A stretch of DNA of 64,000 nt from Ophiodon elongatus (GCA_016806645.1 JACSYO010001972.1:1245501-1309500), one strand, 5' to 3'. Shown: positions 23,346-37,359, counted from the first letter of the stretch. Notes: generated from the letters alone by a model not told the origin. Made by a program: numbers and translations.

Positions 23346-26300
23346 GAAAGCACTGAGACTCCGGGGAAGGAGCAAAGTTAGTCATGTGCATTCTGGGAGA
23401 TGTGAGACAGGATATCACTCCCTTCCCGCGCAGCCCCACAGCTCTCCGCTCGTCCGCTGACGCCGTTTCACGAGGAGTGGCGACGCTGCTGCGTGTTAAT
23501 GGAACGGACGTTCCTCCTCCATTTATGGGTGTGAAGGAGGTGAATCTATCCTCCTCGAAGGAGATGGATTACCTCTCAGCGGAGACCTTTTTACAGAAAC
23601 GGTCTGTTTCTGTCGTCCCCACTAACAACAGACAGAAAGGGTTTTACTCCGTGTGCTGCCTGGTTTCCATGAAGACAGGAGATTCCAGACCTTGTTGGAT
23701 CCTTGTTTCCTTGAAAGGTGCATTGCCTGCAAGCTGTTCCACATGTTAGCCTCCAAATGGCTTCTGGAAGCAGGGATTGGTTCACCACCGTTGGCCTCAA
23801 GGTGCACGCTTTGGGGTCGAGGTGGCTTGGACAGAAAGCTGAGTTTGGTTTGAGAGGTTGAAATAAGAACCTTCTGTAAGAATGGAGCTGGCAGGGTCGC
23901 CAGGAAGAGAAAGGTGCTACGCTGTGGAGTGGCTGTTTTTTTGAGACAAGTTATCGTTAAGACTAAAAATCTCAGGGTGAAGCAATTCAACGATTAATTA
24001 TGGTGATATTTTACATATAAATTCAAGTCCATCTTTGAAAATCTTAAATTCAGTGTGTTGTGCGTTGTTAAGATTTGTTGTGTTGATTCTTTATACAACC
24101 GTGGAATGGAATATTTTTTCGATATGAGGCCATTTTACATGAACTGCCTCGTTCTCCGTGTTCTCAACTGATGTCTAAAAGGACAAGAAGCTCTAACCTC
24201 AGATCACACGGACACATTATGTGCGTCACCTCTAGAAACCTCTGCGTTTATTGTTGTTGTTGTTGGTTAAAGTTATTTTTCCCTCCCACATCTTGGTGCG
24301 GGCTACAGAGATAGTAGATGATTTCATAAGCATGTTTTTTTAAAAACAGGATGGATGACGAAACACTAAATGTACTTCCTCTGTTATTGAAAGACCCTGC
24401 TCATCCATTGGGTGATGCAATCAGCTGTTTGCTTTAAGTCCTCTTCTTGTCTCTCTTGTGTGGAATATTTATGTTTTTCTTTACTTTTTGGCGTTTTTCA
24501 AGTCTGTTGTTTGTGCTTTTATGTGAAGGTTTAGTACTTCTGTTTTCATGTGTGAGACGTCTCTGCTGCAGTCGTGGCTAGGACTCCCGTGTGAAAGAGA
24601 TTTTGATTCTCAATGGGACAATCCAGGATACATTAGGCATGGAGAAGCCTACTTTCAACATCGTGTACTCAACATAGTGTCAGCCAATGCTAAAGGCCTT
24701 TTCACACGGGATACAATTTTTCAAATTCAAACCCTTCACACCATGGCCAACACTTATATTCCCCTTCCATGCATTACACCAGAAATGTAAGTTTTGCATT
24801 GTCACACTATCATCGATTCATAAGTTCTCCTTACTATAATAAACCCACATTCAACTCTGCACAGTGGAGATGGCCTTATTATTCCAAATGTGCAAGACGA
24901 AGTAGAAAAGTAAAAAATGTGGTCTTATTTCCCATGAAGCATGTAATGAGAGTGAATGCTGGGCTTCATCACACTGATTTCCATCATTCAGGACTGGACT
25001 GAATCGTGTTGCGTATGTGTTCATTATTGTATAACACATGGCCAATACAAGGCCTAATGGTCACTTTATTATGGCCAGGTTATAATACCTCCTGGGCTCT
25101 GTGGATTTCCATTTCTGGTGACACCATAATTAGGGCTGCAGGCTTCCGAATAGTTTGAAGCTTTAGAAGTCCTCTTCCTCTCCCACGCCACACGACACTC
25201 AGTCCTTGGCTCTGAAATGTTCTAAATTAATTGAAAAAAGATAGACGCTAACATTTCCAACATTCACAAAATATATTTGATGGCATTTTCACTGAATTCA
25301 AAGAACTGTCTGCTGTTGCTGCTCGCTTGTTGATACGCAGCAAAGTTCACCTGCTATGCTTGTCTTTGTTCGTTGTCTTCATCTTTTCTTTGTTCGTCAA
25401 AGAGAATATTAATTTGCAAGATCAATATCCACATTGTTGTGTGATGGTATGAAGACAATTACATTGACGTCCGAGAACGCCTATTGATCACGTGAGCAAT
25501 GGTCATTGTTTTTTATTTGCTCATTATTGTCAGCATTCAGAAATCTATGGAAATCGAAACAGCTGCAGAAAGAAAAAGAAAAAAAAACTGCACTGCGAAA
25601 TACATATTCATAGAGATAAATGGGCTACAATGTTTTAATTGCGTGTGATTTCACATTTGACCTGAGAAGACCTTGAGCCCTACCTTTAGTCTCCTCGGCT
25701 GCCGTCTGTGCACCATACCCATAGCGTTGCACATCCTCCTCGCTCCACAGCTCCCACATTGCCTGTGCACTTATCTGGATCATTTGATATCACATCTCCA
25801 AAAGACCTGCTTGATTAGATGTTTGATTATCATCACGCCAGAGTGGCCCCTTGGAGCTTGTGATAGCTGTCTGATCCCTAGGTGCTATCTACTCACAACA
25901 TGGTTCAGATGCATTGTGGCTGCGCGCCTCGGTGATTACGGGCCTGAGCCGCCGAGAGCTTTCTCCGAGGCTGTGTGAGGCTATCGGCAGCAACAAAGAC
26001 TTGAAACAGAATGCCGAGACTGCAGTGCCAGAGCCGATAAGATGAAGACGAGACCAAAGCCCTCGTCAGAAGGCCACTGGGAGCTGGAGTGATCGTCGCC
26101 GTGTGTCGAAGGCTGACTCTCATATGCCTAAAACTTATTTCCATGCATCCTGTGAGAGATTGTGAGATTAGAGCATAGCATGACAATCCAGATTTCCCTC
26201 AGTCCTACAAGAAAAAAAAAATCCCATCCAAAGCATCATTTTATAACACAGCCTGATGAAAACTGTGTTCAAACAGCAGGGGAAAGAAACCCAAAACATA

Positions 26301-28894
26301 TACTGAAGACTTCACTTTCAACACTTACAGACAGCATCAAGGCAGCACAGTTAACGTATTCAGGTAGTGTTTGTACCGTGTTTCTTGAGTGCTGCCACCT
26401 CGTCAGCCCCTGATCCCTGTGTTGTTGTTTTGTTTTGGAAGAGGGGGGTGGGGGAGACCAAGCCTGGCCCCCCTGCTGTTCCCGCTGCTGCTGTAATTAT
26501 TCTGCTGTTTGAGGAATATTTGCCCTGACATTTCGTATTCCCTTTGCAAGCCAGGGAGATTGGAACAAAAGCAGGCATTAAGGCTCGCGGTGTGGCAGGC
26601 CTATTGCTTTGGATGTACGTCTTTGTTGGTGTTTTTTTTACGGAGCTGAATTGTGCGTGGCGATCATTGCCGAGTTGCATTTGCCACAGTGTTGTGTTTC
26701 GCGTCCATTTTTATGTGCCTTTTTTTCCCCGGCTGTGTGCAATCATGCAGAGAAAGCTCTGGAAATGTCGGAATGATGCTTTCAGTAGCTGCACAGCTAA
26801 ATGTTTGTACAGTGTCTATATTCAGTTGGTTTAAGTAGCAGGCAGAATATTAACGCGATAGTAATGGGTCCTTGCATGGTGCACTGCTGACATGGTCCTA
26901 AATGGCCTAAAACGATCCTCTCCTCAAATTGAACTAAGGAACTGATAAAAAACTCCTGAGATAAGCTCAGGCCTTATTCAAACTGTCAGCTCAAATCAGA
27001 TTGATTTTTGAAAGTCTGGATCGCAAAATAAACCACACAAAATGCATGCAGTGATTTTTGCAAATCAGATCCAAACCACAGTTTAATCAGGAGAGACGAG
27101 TCAGATGAAGAAAAGATAACTGTTTATTATTAACAGGTGATATGTGATGATAAAGTCTTGACAGAGTCTTTGGTGCTTGGACTCTACAGGGAGATTTGTG
27201 ATGGAGGTTCCGTCCGCCCTGAACGGCAGCAAGACTCCAGTCTGATTTCTACAGAGACGTCTCGGTGTGCTCCGGCCACTGAACCTCAGCTTAACCGCTG
27301 CTAGCATAAGGCTATGGACGGACTAACATTGTGTAGTGTATACCAGCATCCTCCATCACTGACTTTCTCTGGTGCGTCGAAGGGGTTCTGCACCGCAACT
27401 TGACAGTGCGAATGATTCCTACATTACCACAGCAACCCATGCAGATAGGTTGGACACGCAAATCTGATCTGATCACTTGCAAATAACAGTGCGGACAGTC
27501 TGTGTTGAAGACCCGATTTGAGGAACAAATCAGATTTGCCTCCGGTGCGAACTTAGTCTAAGAGATGGGCCCCATTGCAATGGATGACAAAGTTTTTGTC
27601 ATGACTTATGAGTTTTTCATCACTCAAGTATTTTTCCGCATTTTTAGTTGTGCATTAAAAAAACATTTGAAACTGAAATATATTAGGGGAAAGAAAGTTG
27701 CAATGTACAGGATCAAATGAATTCACACAGAAGGATCCACAAATGTATTTTGTGATCTATATATAAATGAAATTTCTTTTTCAACGTACACTAAAATAGT
27801 TATCATTGGACATGAATGTAAACAAAATCCACATATTGTAAAAAAGACACGTGGCACCTTTAAAGATTACTACTTTAAACATGTCCATCATCAGCCTTCT
27901 GTTTAGGCTCTTTATTGAAACTGTGCTGGTTTGTACATTGGAAAAAACAAGAGTCTAGGAAAAGGAAATACTAGCAGAGAGTTGTGTTGTGTGTTGAGAA
28001 CAGAGCCATGAAGCGAGTGGGATGTCTGTCACATGATTAATTCATAAGAATGGAAGAAGCAAACAGTCTGTGAGGATAAGTTGACACGCTGAGACAAGGA
28101 CAGAGTTGACCTGTGTCGTGTTGTTGCGACCTGTAATTATACAGAATAGGACATGAAACGATGTAACCTTAATGTGAGAGGAGTCAAAGATAAATAATCA
28201 AGTAATTGCTCCATTTTAATGCCATTCTGTTGTGGTTTGTCATCCTCAAATGGCTCAAGGGAAAAAAAACTAACATTTTATCTGTTGTTTTGGACATAAA
28301 CAGCTCTGTAAAAAGTTCCCTCACATTGTAGACTAAGTCCTCACAGTCAGAACGAACTCAATACTGAAGCACCTCTAATTCCACCGAGTTGAGCCTCTCC
28401 GGTTCAAAACCGCAAACTGACCTGATTTGAAGGATTTCGGGTGAGCCAATCACGAGCATGTCCAGCTGTGATGGATTTTCCAGAGTCGATCAGAAGTAGC
28501 CTGAGGAAGAGGTGAAAGTTCTTTAAAGTCCTTAAATTTAACCTTGTGTAAAATATTTATAGAGCATACTCATGCCGGTTGTAAAGAAACCATCATATTT
28601 ACAGCTTGGTGTCGAGTGCAATCTCTCAGCATTAGATTCAAATTTAGAAATATAGAAAGCTCAAATATAAGCCTCTGATCTACCAACCCTGAAATCTCAG
28701 TTTGAGTCAGTGTGCTGCAGCATTTTTTTTGTAAATTTTGGGACCAACCATTGGATTGATTTGCTGTATCTGTGCTAGCTTAAGTGCAATACCGCTAACG
28801 GCTGCTGGATGCTGTCTTAATGGTTAACCACAAGTTGTTCAATCTTGCAAAAACTCTTGTGAGATTCACTGCCCGACGACCTATCCTCACCTTA
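23346..28894. other. no gene seen; mostly unique sequence
   Basis: Many frames of 60-122 codons overlap on both strands and none has a recognisable domain. Apart from short simple repeats (GTT near 24257, A runs near 25575), the interval looks repeat-poor. Unrecognised exons or regulatory elements could be hidden here. Confidence 0.45.
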
Positions 28895-29098
28895 AAGTAA
28901 TGGTAAATGGACTTGCACATGTATATGACCACTGAAAGCACTTTAACACTACATGTCATCATTCACCCATTCACACCCTAATGACAGGGGCTAACATGCA
29001 AGGCGCCCCCGGCCCATCAGGACACCGATGGCACAGCCCTTGGGGGGTTAAGAGTCTTGGCCTAGAGGAGATAGAGGGGATTGAACCACTGATCTTCT
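28895..29098 (+). repeat. common teleost dispersed repeat
   Basis: Starts with TGGTAAATGGACTTGCACAT, continues with TGACCACTGAAAGCACTTTA and CATTCACCCATTCACACCC, and ends with GGGATTGAACCACTGATCTT. This order matches a very common fish repeat that has 'GGTAAATGGACT...CACTACATGTCACATTCACCC' at one end and '...GGATCGAACCACTGACC' at the other. Its class is uncertain to me. A piece of the same family appears at 54760-54862. Confidence 0.6.
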
Positions 29099-29262
29099 GA
29101 TGTGGACACACAGACAGGACACAGAGACAGGACACAGAGACGTGGACACAGAGAGGACACAGAGACGTGGACACAGAGACGTGGACATAGACATGGACAC
29201 AGACAGGACACATAGATGTGGACACAGACGTAGACACAGACGTAGACACAGACATGCTGTCC
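29099..29262. repeat. short minisatellite, GACACAGA units
   Basis: Degenerate tandem array of 11- to 15-base units based on GGACACAGAGACGTGGACAC. It sits at the end of the dispersed repeat. The frames that read through it (VSTSVSTS or GHRDVDTD) are repeat artefacts. Confidence 0.85.
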
Positions 29263-31276
29263 TCACACCAGACATGCAGTACTCTATCCTCAGGATACCC
29301 GCTTTATGAATATGCAAACTAAGCAGAGTTGCAGCTCGCTCTGGTGTCTGCAGTGTTTTATCATCGTGTACTCCGTGGGTGACGAAATGAATAATGAAAC
29401 AGTTCTTTACACTCATCAAAACACATCCGATCGGAGTGAACACGTGAAATCAATCAGGAGGAGTTTTAATAAAAGCATCGGAGGAAATTAATCATTCATA
29501 ATTCACACACGAGAACCGCTTGATTGAAATTAGGAATTGGAAACTGTGTTATTGTCATGTCAGCCTTGCATTACCACAATCGTTTCAGTTCATTTAAAAT
29601 GAATGGATTATTAGATTAGAATTATTCAAGGATTGCGTTCACCTGCGGGCAAACTTTACGCTATTTCAAACGAGCTCGTGGAGACTTCCTCTGCTCCGAC
29701 TCAAAGTCACGTCTTCAGTTTGGAAACAACATCTGCAACGCCTGATTTATGGCTCCCGAGCCTGTGAGGACCTGTCACCAGTAAAGCACGGCTTTGCGGC
29801 GTCCACTAACAGACAGAGAGGGGCCGAGAGTAAAAGCACCTTCAAGCCGCCCCTCATCCCCGCAGCTGTGGATCATACTCCTCGTATATATCCATCACCT
29901 GACATGCAGGGAAATCTCTCCCCTAAGTAAAGCCAGCACCCCCCCCACCCCCCACCCCCCCTCCAGCCCACAACTCGTGTTTCAGAGCAAATGCCCCGCA
30001 GCTGTGATGCATTGGTGGTGGTGGGGTTAAAGCAAAGCCGTTCAAGTGTGTATGATATGCAACATCAAACCGGCCTCACAAAAGACGGCAAAGTTGCACA
30101 GTGATCCTCTGTCGGGCTTTCCTCTGGCGTGGTTAAGTGATCACAGGGGTGAGGGCCTCGGGAGGCGCTGCGTGACACGCTGCGCTCGCCTCACATGTCG
30201 GGAGCCGCGGAGCCGTCAGACAGAAGGAACACTCGGTTCACAGCGGGAGGAAATCAAGCCTCCGTCTCCAGGGGAAGAGTGCCGCCCACATGCTCTTTGT
30301 TCTGTTCTGGGTGGAGGGGTGCACCAAGGGGACTTGTTTCACGTATAGTACACGTATTCACGATTGGCTACTTGAACATACAAAGTACCAATATGAGTAC
30401 TTAATTGTACTATTACAATGCTGTACAATGACTTTGAAAACATGTTGTATTTACATCAGATGTTACAAAGTCAATGTAAGGCATTTTAACATCTTTTAGT
30501 ATCTTTGTTTTTTCCGTGACACTAATAGAGTTTGCAGTCAGGACGTTAAAAATAATACAAATAATTCATCATTACCCGACAATACACTTTTTCACCAATT
30601 GATGATATCAAATGATCAGTTGGACAGTTTAAAAGAAATATAAAAAAATGAACAACAGCTGAGCGAAACTCAAGAGGAGCAACTTGTCACCTAAAGGAGA
30701 ACAGCTGGTCCACCTTAAGTTCATCCCACCTTAAGTGAGCCACTGTTGGTGCCTACCTCTGGTCCATAGTGATTTAAATCACGCCTAAACGGCCTATAAA
30801 TGAACAGTGAAGCATTCTTTGGTCCTACCTCTAGGACGTATTAGCCTTTGAGTGACTATCTCCACCGACTGCTTACTGACATAATTATAGTATATATATG
30901 AAGGAAATATGACGTATGCGTCTTGCAGAGACGATGATTCCGATCCGTCTCGAATGTTTCCTGGATGAATCTACACGTAACACAGGAAGTGACCTCAGTG
31001 TAAATGGGGTCATTGTCACTAAGAAGGAAACCCCAACTTCATCACAACAAGTACGATGTGAAATAGGTCTCATGTCTCTCAATATTTTGTGATTTATTTC
31101 AGTCATAATATTTGAGAGACGTGTTCAGATTGTCCTAGAGTGTTTCCCTAGACTTTGTCTTTGCGCGTCGGGAACATTGAAACAACATTCTCGGCTTCAT
31201 TATTGCACGTCCCTGTGCAGCGTGTACACGCTGCACTATTAGAGCCTGTACAGTTTAACTGATTCTGTCATAATTT
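29263..31276. other. no gene seen
   Basis: Unique sequence with a C-rich stretch at 29938-29962 that could form a quadruplex on the minus strand. Short frames lack recognisable domains. Confidence 0.45.
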
Positions 31277-31300
31277 GTGTGTGTGTGTGTGTGTGTGTGT
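31277..31300. repeat. (GT)n microsatellite
   Basis: About 12 GT units. Confidence 0.95.
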
Positions 31301-34300
31301 ATAATAACCCTGGTATGTTACCTAAGTTATTTGCCTATACAGATAAAAAAAAGAAAGAAATGCAGATCAGAGCTATTTCCTGCATTTTTATTTGAACACT
31401 GTTGTAAGTCACTCTCTCTCCTCGGTGTAGCCTTGTTCCCTTCTGGAAGTCAGCGTAGGAAGCTTCATAAATCAGCCTCGTGTGTTTCTAGTCCTGGGTT
31501 AACTTTCAGCACAAGGACTGTAACTGTATGTGATTTCTCTTTCCCTTTTCCCTCTGTTTCCCAGAGGTCCCTCCTTAAACCCGCAGAGACCTCATCTGGC
31601 CGTGTTGCATCCAGTCACAGTTACTTTAGAGTGATCCCGCTCCCCCAAAGCTCCCCCTAAGCCCCTCGGCCACATGCGCTGAGCCTCGCTTTCGGCAACT
31701 CCTGGTGAGTGAAACTCGGCGAGGAGGCGAGCCGCCGCTCATCCATCTGAAACAGAGTCGACCAAAGTGCAGGCTTAAACGCCGGGGCTATCTCCGAGTG
31801 GCTGCCCGAGTCAAGTCACCAGCCAGACGGAGCCAGACGGAGAGAGGAGGAGGGAGAATATAGCACAGGTCATTAAAATCAGTTATCAGACATTTACCTT
31901 AAATTGTGCACTTAAAAAAAAGTAAAAAAAAGTAAGATGAATCCCGGAGGAACATGTACATACCTGTATGTTGGACACTACTTCTGAGCTGTGGTCTGAT
32001 ACGCACCGGGTGTTCTATGTGCGCTCATGGTGATGCAGGACGCAAACTCAGTCCTGTTTGTGGGTTCAGGTCGGTGTCGCTCCGGGTGTTTTCATGGGGT
32101 TCGTTGGCAATAATGAAAACACATCATATCAACGCGACTTTCCCGGGGCGACGACGTTTATTTAGGTACAAGTACACAAGTCGTCTGAACTAAACATACA
32201 CTAAAGCTGCCTTTATAAAATATATCGACAGCAATGGACACATCTTTCTTTTACTCCTGCCACCGACAAAGAGGCAAACATGGTCTGATTTCACCATTTT
32301 TAAAAGGAACATAACATGTATAGGTAGGGTAAACATCTTCAATAATTTGGGAACCCGGTTTTGTGTCTGTGCCGGAGAAGAGCTCAGGAATGACTGTTTA
32401 GCTGACAAATCTGCTACATTAGAGTCTAAAGGCCATAATAATCTGGGCTGCTCTAATTGCAAATCAAGGATCCCCAACAATGGCGACTAAATGTGCTCAT
32501 CAATACTCTGAACTGAATATCAGGCACACAGAAGAGCATTTACTCGATTCTATTGGATTTGTTTCGGGAGCGGCAGGATAAACAACATGGGCACACATTA
32601 GTATCTCACGGTACTTCATTTCATCTACGCCCGGTCACTCTTCTCCTGTCCTAACTTCTCTTTCAGCTCCGTGCCATTTTCCTCTACTGAAATATGAAAG
32701 TATAAAAAGTATTACAGTATCCGATTGTAAACTTATGATAAAGAGTTAACTGCACATCTTGTTCCTTCACCCTCTGCTCCTTTCTGCTCGAGACATGTTT
32801 GTCTCTCAAGTTTCAACTTCTCACATCTCACTTCCTATTCTCTCCTTCATTCTCCGTCCCTCCTCCCCTTTTCTCTTTCACTCCTCCCGCTCTCCTTCCT
32901 CTTCCCTCACTCCTCAAAATCCAGACTTCCACCTCCTCTTTTCTTCAGGCCCTCGGTCCTCTAATCCTCCTACGGAGCTGGAACAGTACCAGGACATTTT
33001 GGCATTTTTAAAAAAAGGAACAATCTTCAGATTTTTTTTCTACATGTCACTCTTTTTTAAGTGACAGTTTTTTTTTTTTATTTTTACGCTAACAATTTTC
33101 TTTGATTCAATCCTTTTTTGTTTGTTGATTATATGTAAATCATGCTCCCCCCCCCTCCTCTCCTCTCCACTCTAAATCGGTGACAGAAACAGGCTTCAAC
33201 GTTTTTTATTTGCCAGGCGGGAAAGTAGGTCAGAAATCGACTTGCCCCGAGTCAATTTTGAACCTGGCCCTCTTTCATCGCTAAGCGGCCCATTGTGACT
33301 CACAACACAATCAGGTGACAACATGTCAACGACTGCTTTTGCTTCACGAACTTCATGTCTCCTGGGCGTAGGTCTCGTGTTTTGTCTCGTCTTTACCCGC
33401 CGCCATTTTCTTGCGACAGCCTGATTGAAACTGCACGTATGCAGCTCTCGACTGTAGATGAGAAGCGAGGCGGCTCACTCTGGAGGGTTCCTCATCACCA
33501 TTACTTGCGACATCAGGACTGTGCCGATTGTCGCCGGGCCACGATCGCGCTTTGGTGGTTTTGGTTTGGTTATAGCAGCTAGAATCTTGTCATCTGCAGA
33601 GGTTATTTCCATAAAAAAAAAATTCAAATGATTAGGATGAAATAAATTAAATGATTAGTTTTAATTAAATATTTGCTTTGATTAAAACATAAATCTTGGC
33701 ATTATGTATTATAAGCTGCTTTATGTGTAGTGTTAAAATGTTAGTCGTAATTCCCTCACTAATATATATTATATTTCTGTAGAGAATGCAAAAAATATCC
33801 AAATAAAATACACCGTTTTTTTTTATTGCTGGTGTTTTATTTTTCAGAGGAACTTGTTTTTCAACTGTCAATGTTTCCCTTTTTAATGCCAACATCTGCT
33901 GTCACTGTTCGAGCTCCACATCGTCCCGGTTTTTCAAACATGTTTCCTCCACCCCCTCCTTCTCTTAACTTCAGCTCTACTCATCATCTCTTCTCTTCTC
34001 GTCTCGTCCCGCTACACAAGTTTCCCTCTGCCCTTTCCTTTCTTCTCTCTCTTCCTGGATCACGTTCACACTTTTTCTCCTTCCCCCTCCTTTAATGTTT
34101 CTTCACTCTCTCCTTCATTTCTTTCTTCTCTGCATCCTTCTGCCGTTGGAAAACTTCAAGTAACGAGCACATGAAATGTAAACGTCCTTTTCTGCCTTCT
34201 TCACCCAGCACTTCTTTCCTCTTACTTGTTCTTCAATTCCTTCTCTACTCCCCTCTCTAGCAGCCGTCTCTCCATTCCTTCTCTCTCAGCTCCTCTCAAT

Positions 34301-34813
34301 CTTTGCCCTCCTTTTGTTCACAGTGGGTCGGGGAGGTTTTGTCTCCTTTTTCTACTTTTGTGGCTGCAACATAAGGCTCTACAAACGGGGTTTCAACCGA
34401 GTAAATCTGTCAATAATGTCAGGCATCTAGATTGTGCTTTCCAGTTGACATGATGACCGGGTCGGTGAGCCTGTCTTGGCCCATGGCGCTCCTTAACCAT
34501 CGCTGAAGACAGCCGTCAGTGTGGGAAACGTGTCTCCGTCAAGCACTTGGAAACAGTAGGCTGTCTGGGTCTGTTTCCTCGTCCTGCTCATGAAGAATCT
34601 TTGAGCCACCAGGAGTTGTTGCCCATTTCAATCCTATACCGTGCAGCAAAGCTTTTGAGGGCTTACCTGTAGGGCCTTATGATTTCCGGGATGCGGAAAA
34701 CACAGACTGAATTGCTGACCCAGCATTTATTTTTACAGAAAGAAAATATGGCCCTATGGTTTCATTCGCGGGCACGTTGATTCTCTTCTCTGAGAGAGAG
34801 AGGCTCAGCTCCT

Positions 34814-34816
<3 letters not shown>
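31301..34816. other. no gene seen; pyrimidine-biased in part
   Basis: The plus strand is strongly C+T-rich at about 32757-32960 and 33930-34330. Open frames there read as serine, leucine and proline strings and are composition artefacts. No domain is recognised. Confidence 0.5.

Positions 34817-34856
<40 letters not shown>
34817..34856. repeat. (CA)n microsatellite
   Basis: About 20 perfect CA units. Confidence 0.97.
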
Positions 34857-34858
<2 letters not shown>

Positions 34859-36524
34859 CATGTAGAAGACGCCCCCTGAGACAGTTAGCGAGCTAACCGC
34901 AGCTAACGTTAGCCAGCTAGCCGGCAATCCATATTAAGCTAGTAGCCTCACTAATGTCACAGCTGAGCATTCACAAACATCTGTCTTGTTGGCTGAGCTG
35001 AACCACTCTCTGTGGATAGAAGCTGGGGTGGACCACTCAGTAGCCACGTTTCCACTCACATATTTTCATGCGCATTTTGAACTGTGGCATTAGAAAAGCT
35101 TTATGGAAACGTCTAAATGCGATAAAACTTCCTCAACTGTGACAAAAGTTTTCTCATGCTCGCTTGAGGTAGTTTGTATGTGATTCTGTGGAAGAAGTCA
35201 ACTCCTCCTTGCTCAATTATTTGTATCTCCCCACCACTCCCATGGGTCAAAGGCCACAGTTTTGTCAATAAGACATCGGCTATAACTCTTATTTCTTCCC
35301 CAGTAACTCTCCAGTTGCATGACATGCTGGGACCAATATGAGCTAACGATATAGCGCGTTGATGCATTTTGCATCGAGCCTCCAGGAGTCGGGTTCTTAT
35401 CAGTCCCTCCATCTTGGCCCAAGGGTCAGAGTCTCAGATATAAGAAGCCTTTTGCCTTACAATCTCCCAACTTTGATCCAATAGTGTCGCTGAAGTCTTT
35501 ATTGCCATTTGGACCTGAGAGTGACAGCCCTGCAACATTTATGAGACCTCTGGTGTAAGGTAGATATCATAAGGTCCCAGGCATTGACGTATTCTTTCAT
35601 CATTTCTATTTGACGCTACGAGTTTTCGAGTTTGTGTCACTTTCAGGTTATCTTCAAATATAGTTCAAATTAGCAGAGTAGTAAATTCATATCTGGATTG
35701 TGTCTGAACTTACAGTTTTGGTTCATCTAGTAATACCTATTGGCTAAAATGAAGAATGTAACTTTTTCATATGAAAATATCATCCGTTTTCAAAGCTTTT
35801 TTTTACTGCATAGAATGGTGTTCTGTGTAAAGCATTCATTAAAGAGACAAATGACGGCAGGTAAAGATAACGGAGGAGGTGAGGACACACACAGTTAAAA
35901 TGACATTTTGAGTAATCATGATCCTTTATGTTCCGGAGGGTGATGGATTTAGTTCCCGTGTAGAAATGAGGACGTGCAGCATGAACACGCTCTACATCCA
36001 CGAGAGAGCAAGTAAGCCTGGTGCTACATAATGTGTCTTTTCCAGGGGCCGGATTCCGTGATTTGGGGCCCCAGGACGATTCTGCCTTGCATTACTTTTC
36101 ATCCTTTCTCTAACTGGGAATGCTGGTATTGGCAGTGGTAGAGGAAGAACTCAAAAAACTAACAATAGTAAACTATTAAAACTGCACAGTTAAAGTCCTG
36201 CCTTCAGCTATTTACTTGAATTGTTATATTTTGTGAGTCAAATCAGAATCTGCAGTAACATTTCTCTGTCAAGTAAATGTAGTATACTACAATGTTTCCC
36301 TAAATAAAGTACTCAGTGAGTAGTATACTGTTTTTTTTTTTTTTACTTGCTTTGGGGAGCTGTGTAAGAATAGTAACATAATTCAATACGTTTTTAATTC
36401 TAAACATCATAATACATTTATAGCTGTTTGGGGACCTTTTAGTTGGGGGACCCAGGCCCAGGATGCGTACCTTACAATAAAGTCTGGCCCTGGTATTTTT
36501 TCCCTTGAACCAGACTGCAGGCCT

Positions 36525-36528
<4 letters not shown>
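34857..36528. other. no gene seen apart from the possible repeat at 35042-35420
   Basis: No coding signal. GCTAAC/GTTAGC-rich text at 34885-34925 is low-complexity. A T run lies near 36332-36343. Confidence 0.45.
35042..35420 (-). repeat. possible decayed DNA-transposon fragment
   Basis: The plus strand has CCACGTTTCCACTCACATAT and, 60 bases later, TTTATGGAAACGTC. Such 'gtttcca ... tggaaac' edges are typical of a widespread fish DNA-transposon group. A 99-codon minus frame (35113-35412) lies inside, containing VTGEEIRVIADVLLTKLWPL. I do not recognise the protein. The call is weak. Confidence 0.25.

Positions 36529-36579
<51 letters not shown>
36529..36579. repeat. (TG)n microsatellite
   Basis: About 25 perfect TG units. 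A 194-codon minus frame spanning 36407-36991 passes through it and is an artefact of the repeat. Confidence 0.97.
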
Positions 36580-36580
<1 letters not shown>

Positions 36581-36602
36581 AAGGGCAGTGTATTGCTCAG
36601 AA

Positions 36603-36917
36603 CCCATAGACTGTATATAAGAAGTAGACGTAGTTATCGTGACGTCACCCAATGGTTCGTGGACTGCCGTTTCGTCGCCATCTTGGATTACGGCCATCGC
36701 TGCATGCTTTTTGCAAACAATGAACAGAAGTGACCATATTTGTAATGTGGAGGAGTGACATAGTGACGCTGGTAGCAACCAGTCAATCACAGTAAGCCCG
36801 CCATAAAGCGTACCCTGCTTTATGGTCTGTTCGACTCTAAATTGACCATAATTTACTAAATGAACATCATGCTGTATTGAAGAAGACTTGAAACTAGAGA
36901 TTGAGACCATAACCTTG
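36603..36917 (-). repeat. dispersed teleost repeat, copy B (MITE-like)
   Basis: Inverted relative to copy A at 11105-11462, with a 63-base identical core at 36844-36906. It starts on the plus strand with CCCATAGACTGTATATAAGA, a frequent terminus of fish repeats. It contains CGTCGCCATCTTGG, which is also common in this group. No open frame of meaning. Confidence 0.7.
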
Positions 36918-37359
36918 TAGTTATTTCGGAACCTTGTTGATCTGTTCCACGTTTTGTGATCGCTGACTTGTACGTGCAAACAGAATCTCAACCTGTTTAT
37001 CCATCATCATGCAATCTTTTACATGAACCAAAATGGATCTCCAAAAAACCATAGCCGTTGTTTTGTCTGCAATATCTTGGTAAGATACAGCGTTTAAAAG
37101 CTTTAGCTGCCAAAACAAAATTTGCCAAGTGTTTCTGAAGCAAACCAGAAGTGAATCCAGATGTTCTCATATGGGCTTTGAATACTTGTTTTGTGTGGTT
37201 TTTGGACCTTGTTAAACAGAATCGTAGAAACTTTCTCACATGTTATAGCTGGGACAGGTTCGCAATCGGAGGCCTGCCTCTGTGGCATCAGAAGGTCAAC
37301 CACATTTCATAAGTCTAATTTCAAAAACGGATCGGCCTAATGAAATCGGTGAAATTAGA
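36918..37359. other. no gene seen
   Basis: Overlapping minus-strand frames of 65-80 codons without domains. Confidence 0.45.

Noticed and set aside
31277..31660. 127-codon plus-strand frame starting in the (GT)n tract
   Set aside because: Begins in the microsatellite and shows only serine-rich low-complexity text.
32759..34453. Serine/leucine/proline-rich open frames
   Set aside because: They result from the pyrimidine-rich composition of the strand.
36407..36991. 194-codon minus-strand open frame
   Set aside because: It spans the (TG)n tract and the terminus of dispersed repeat copy B; the only long-range order is an HTHTHT run. No domain.
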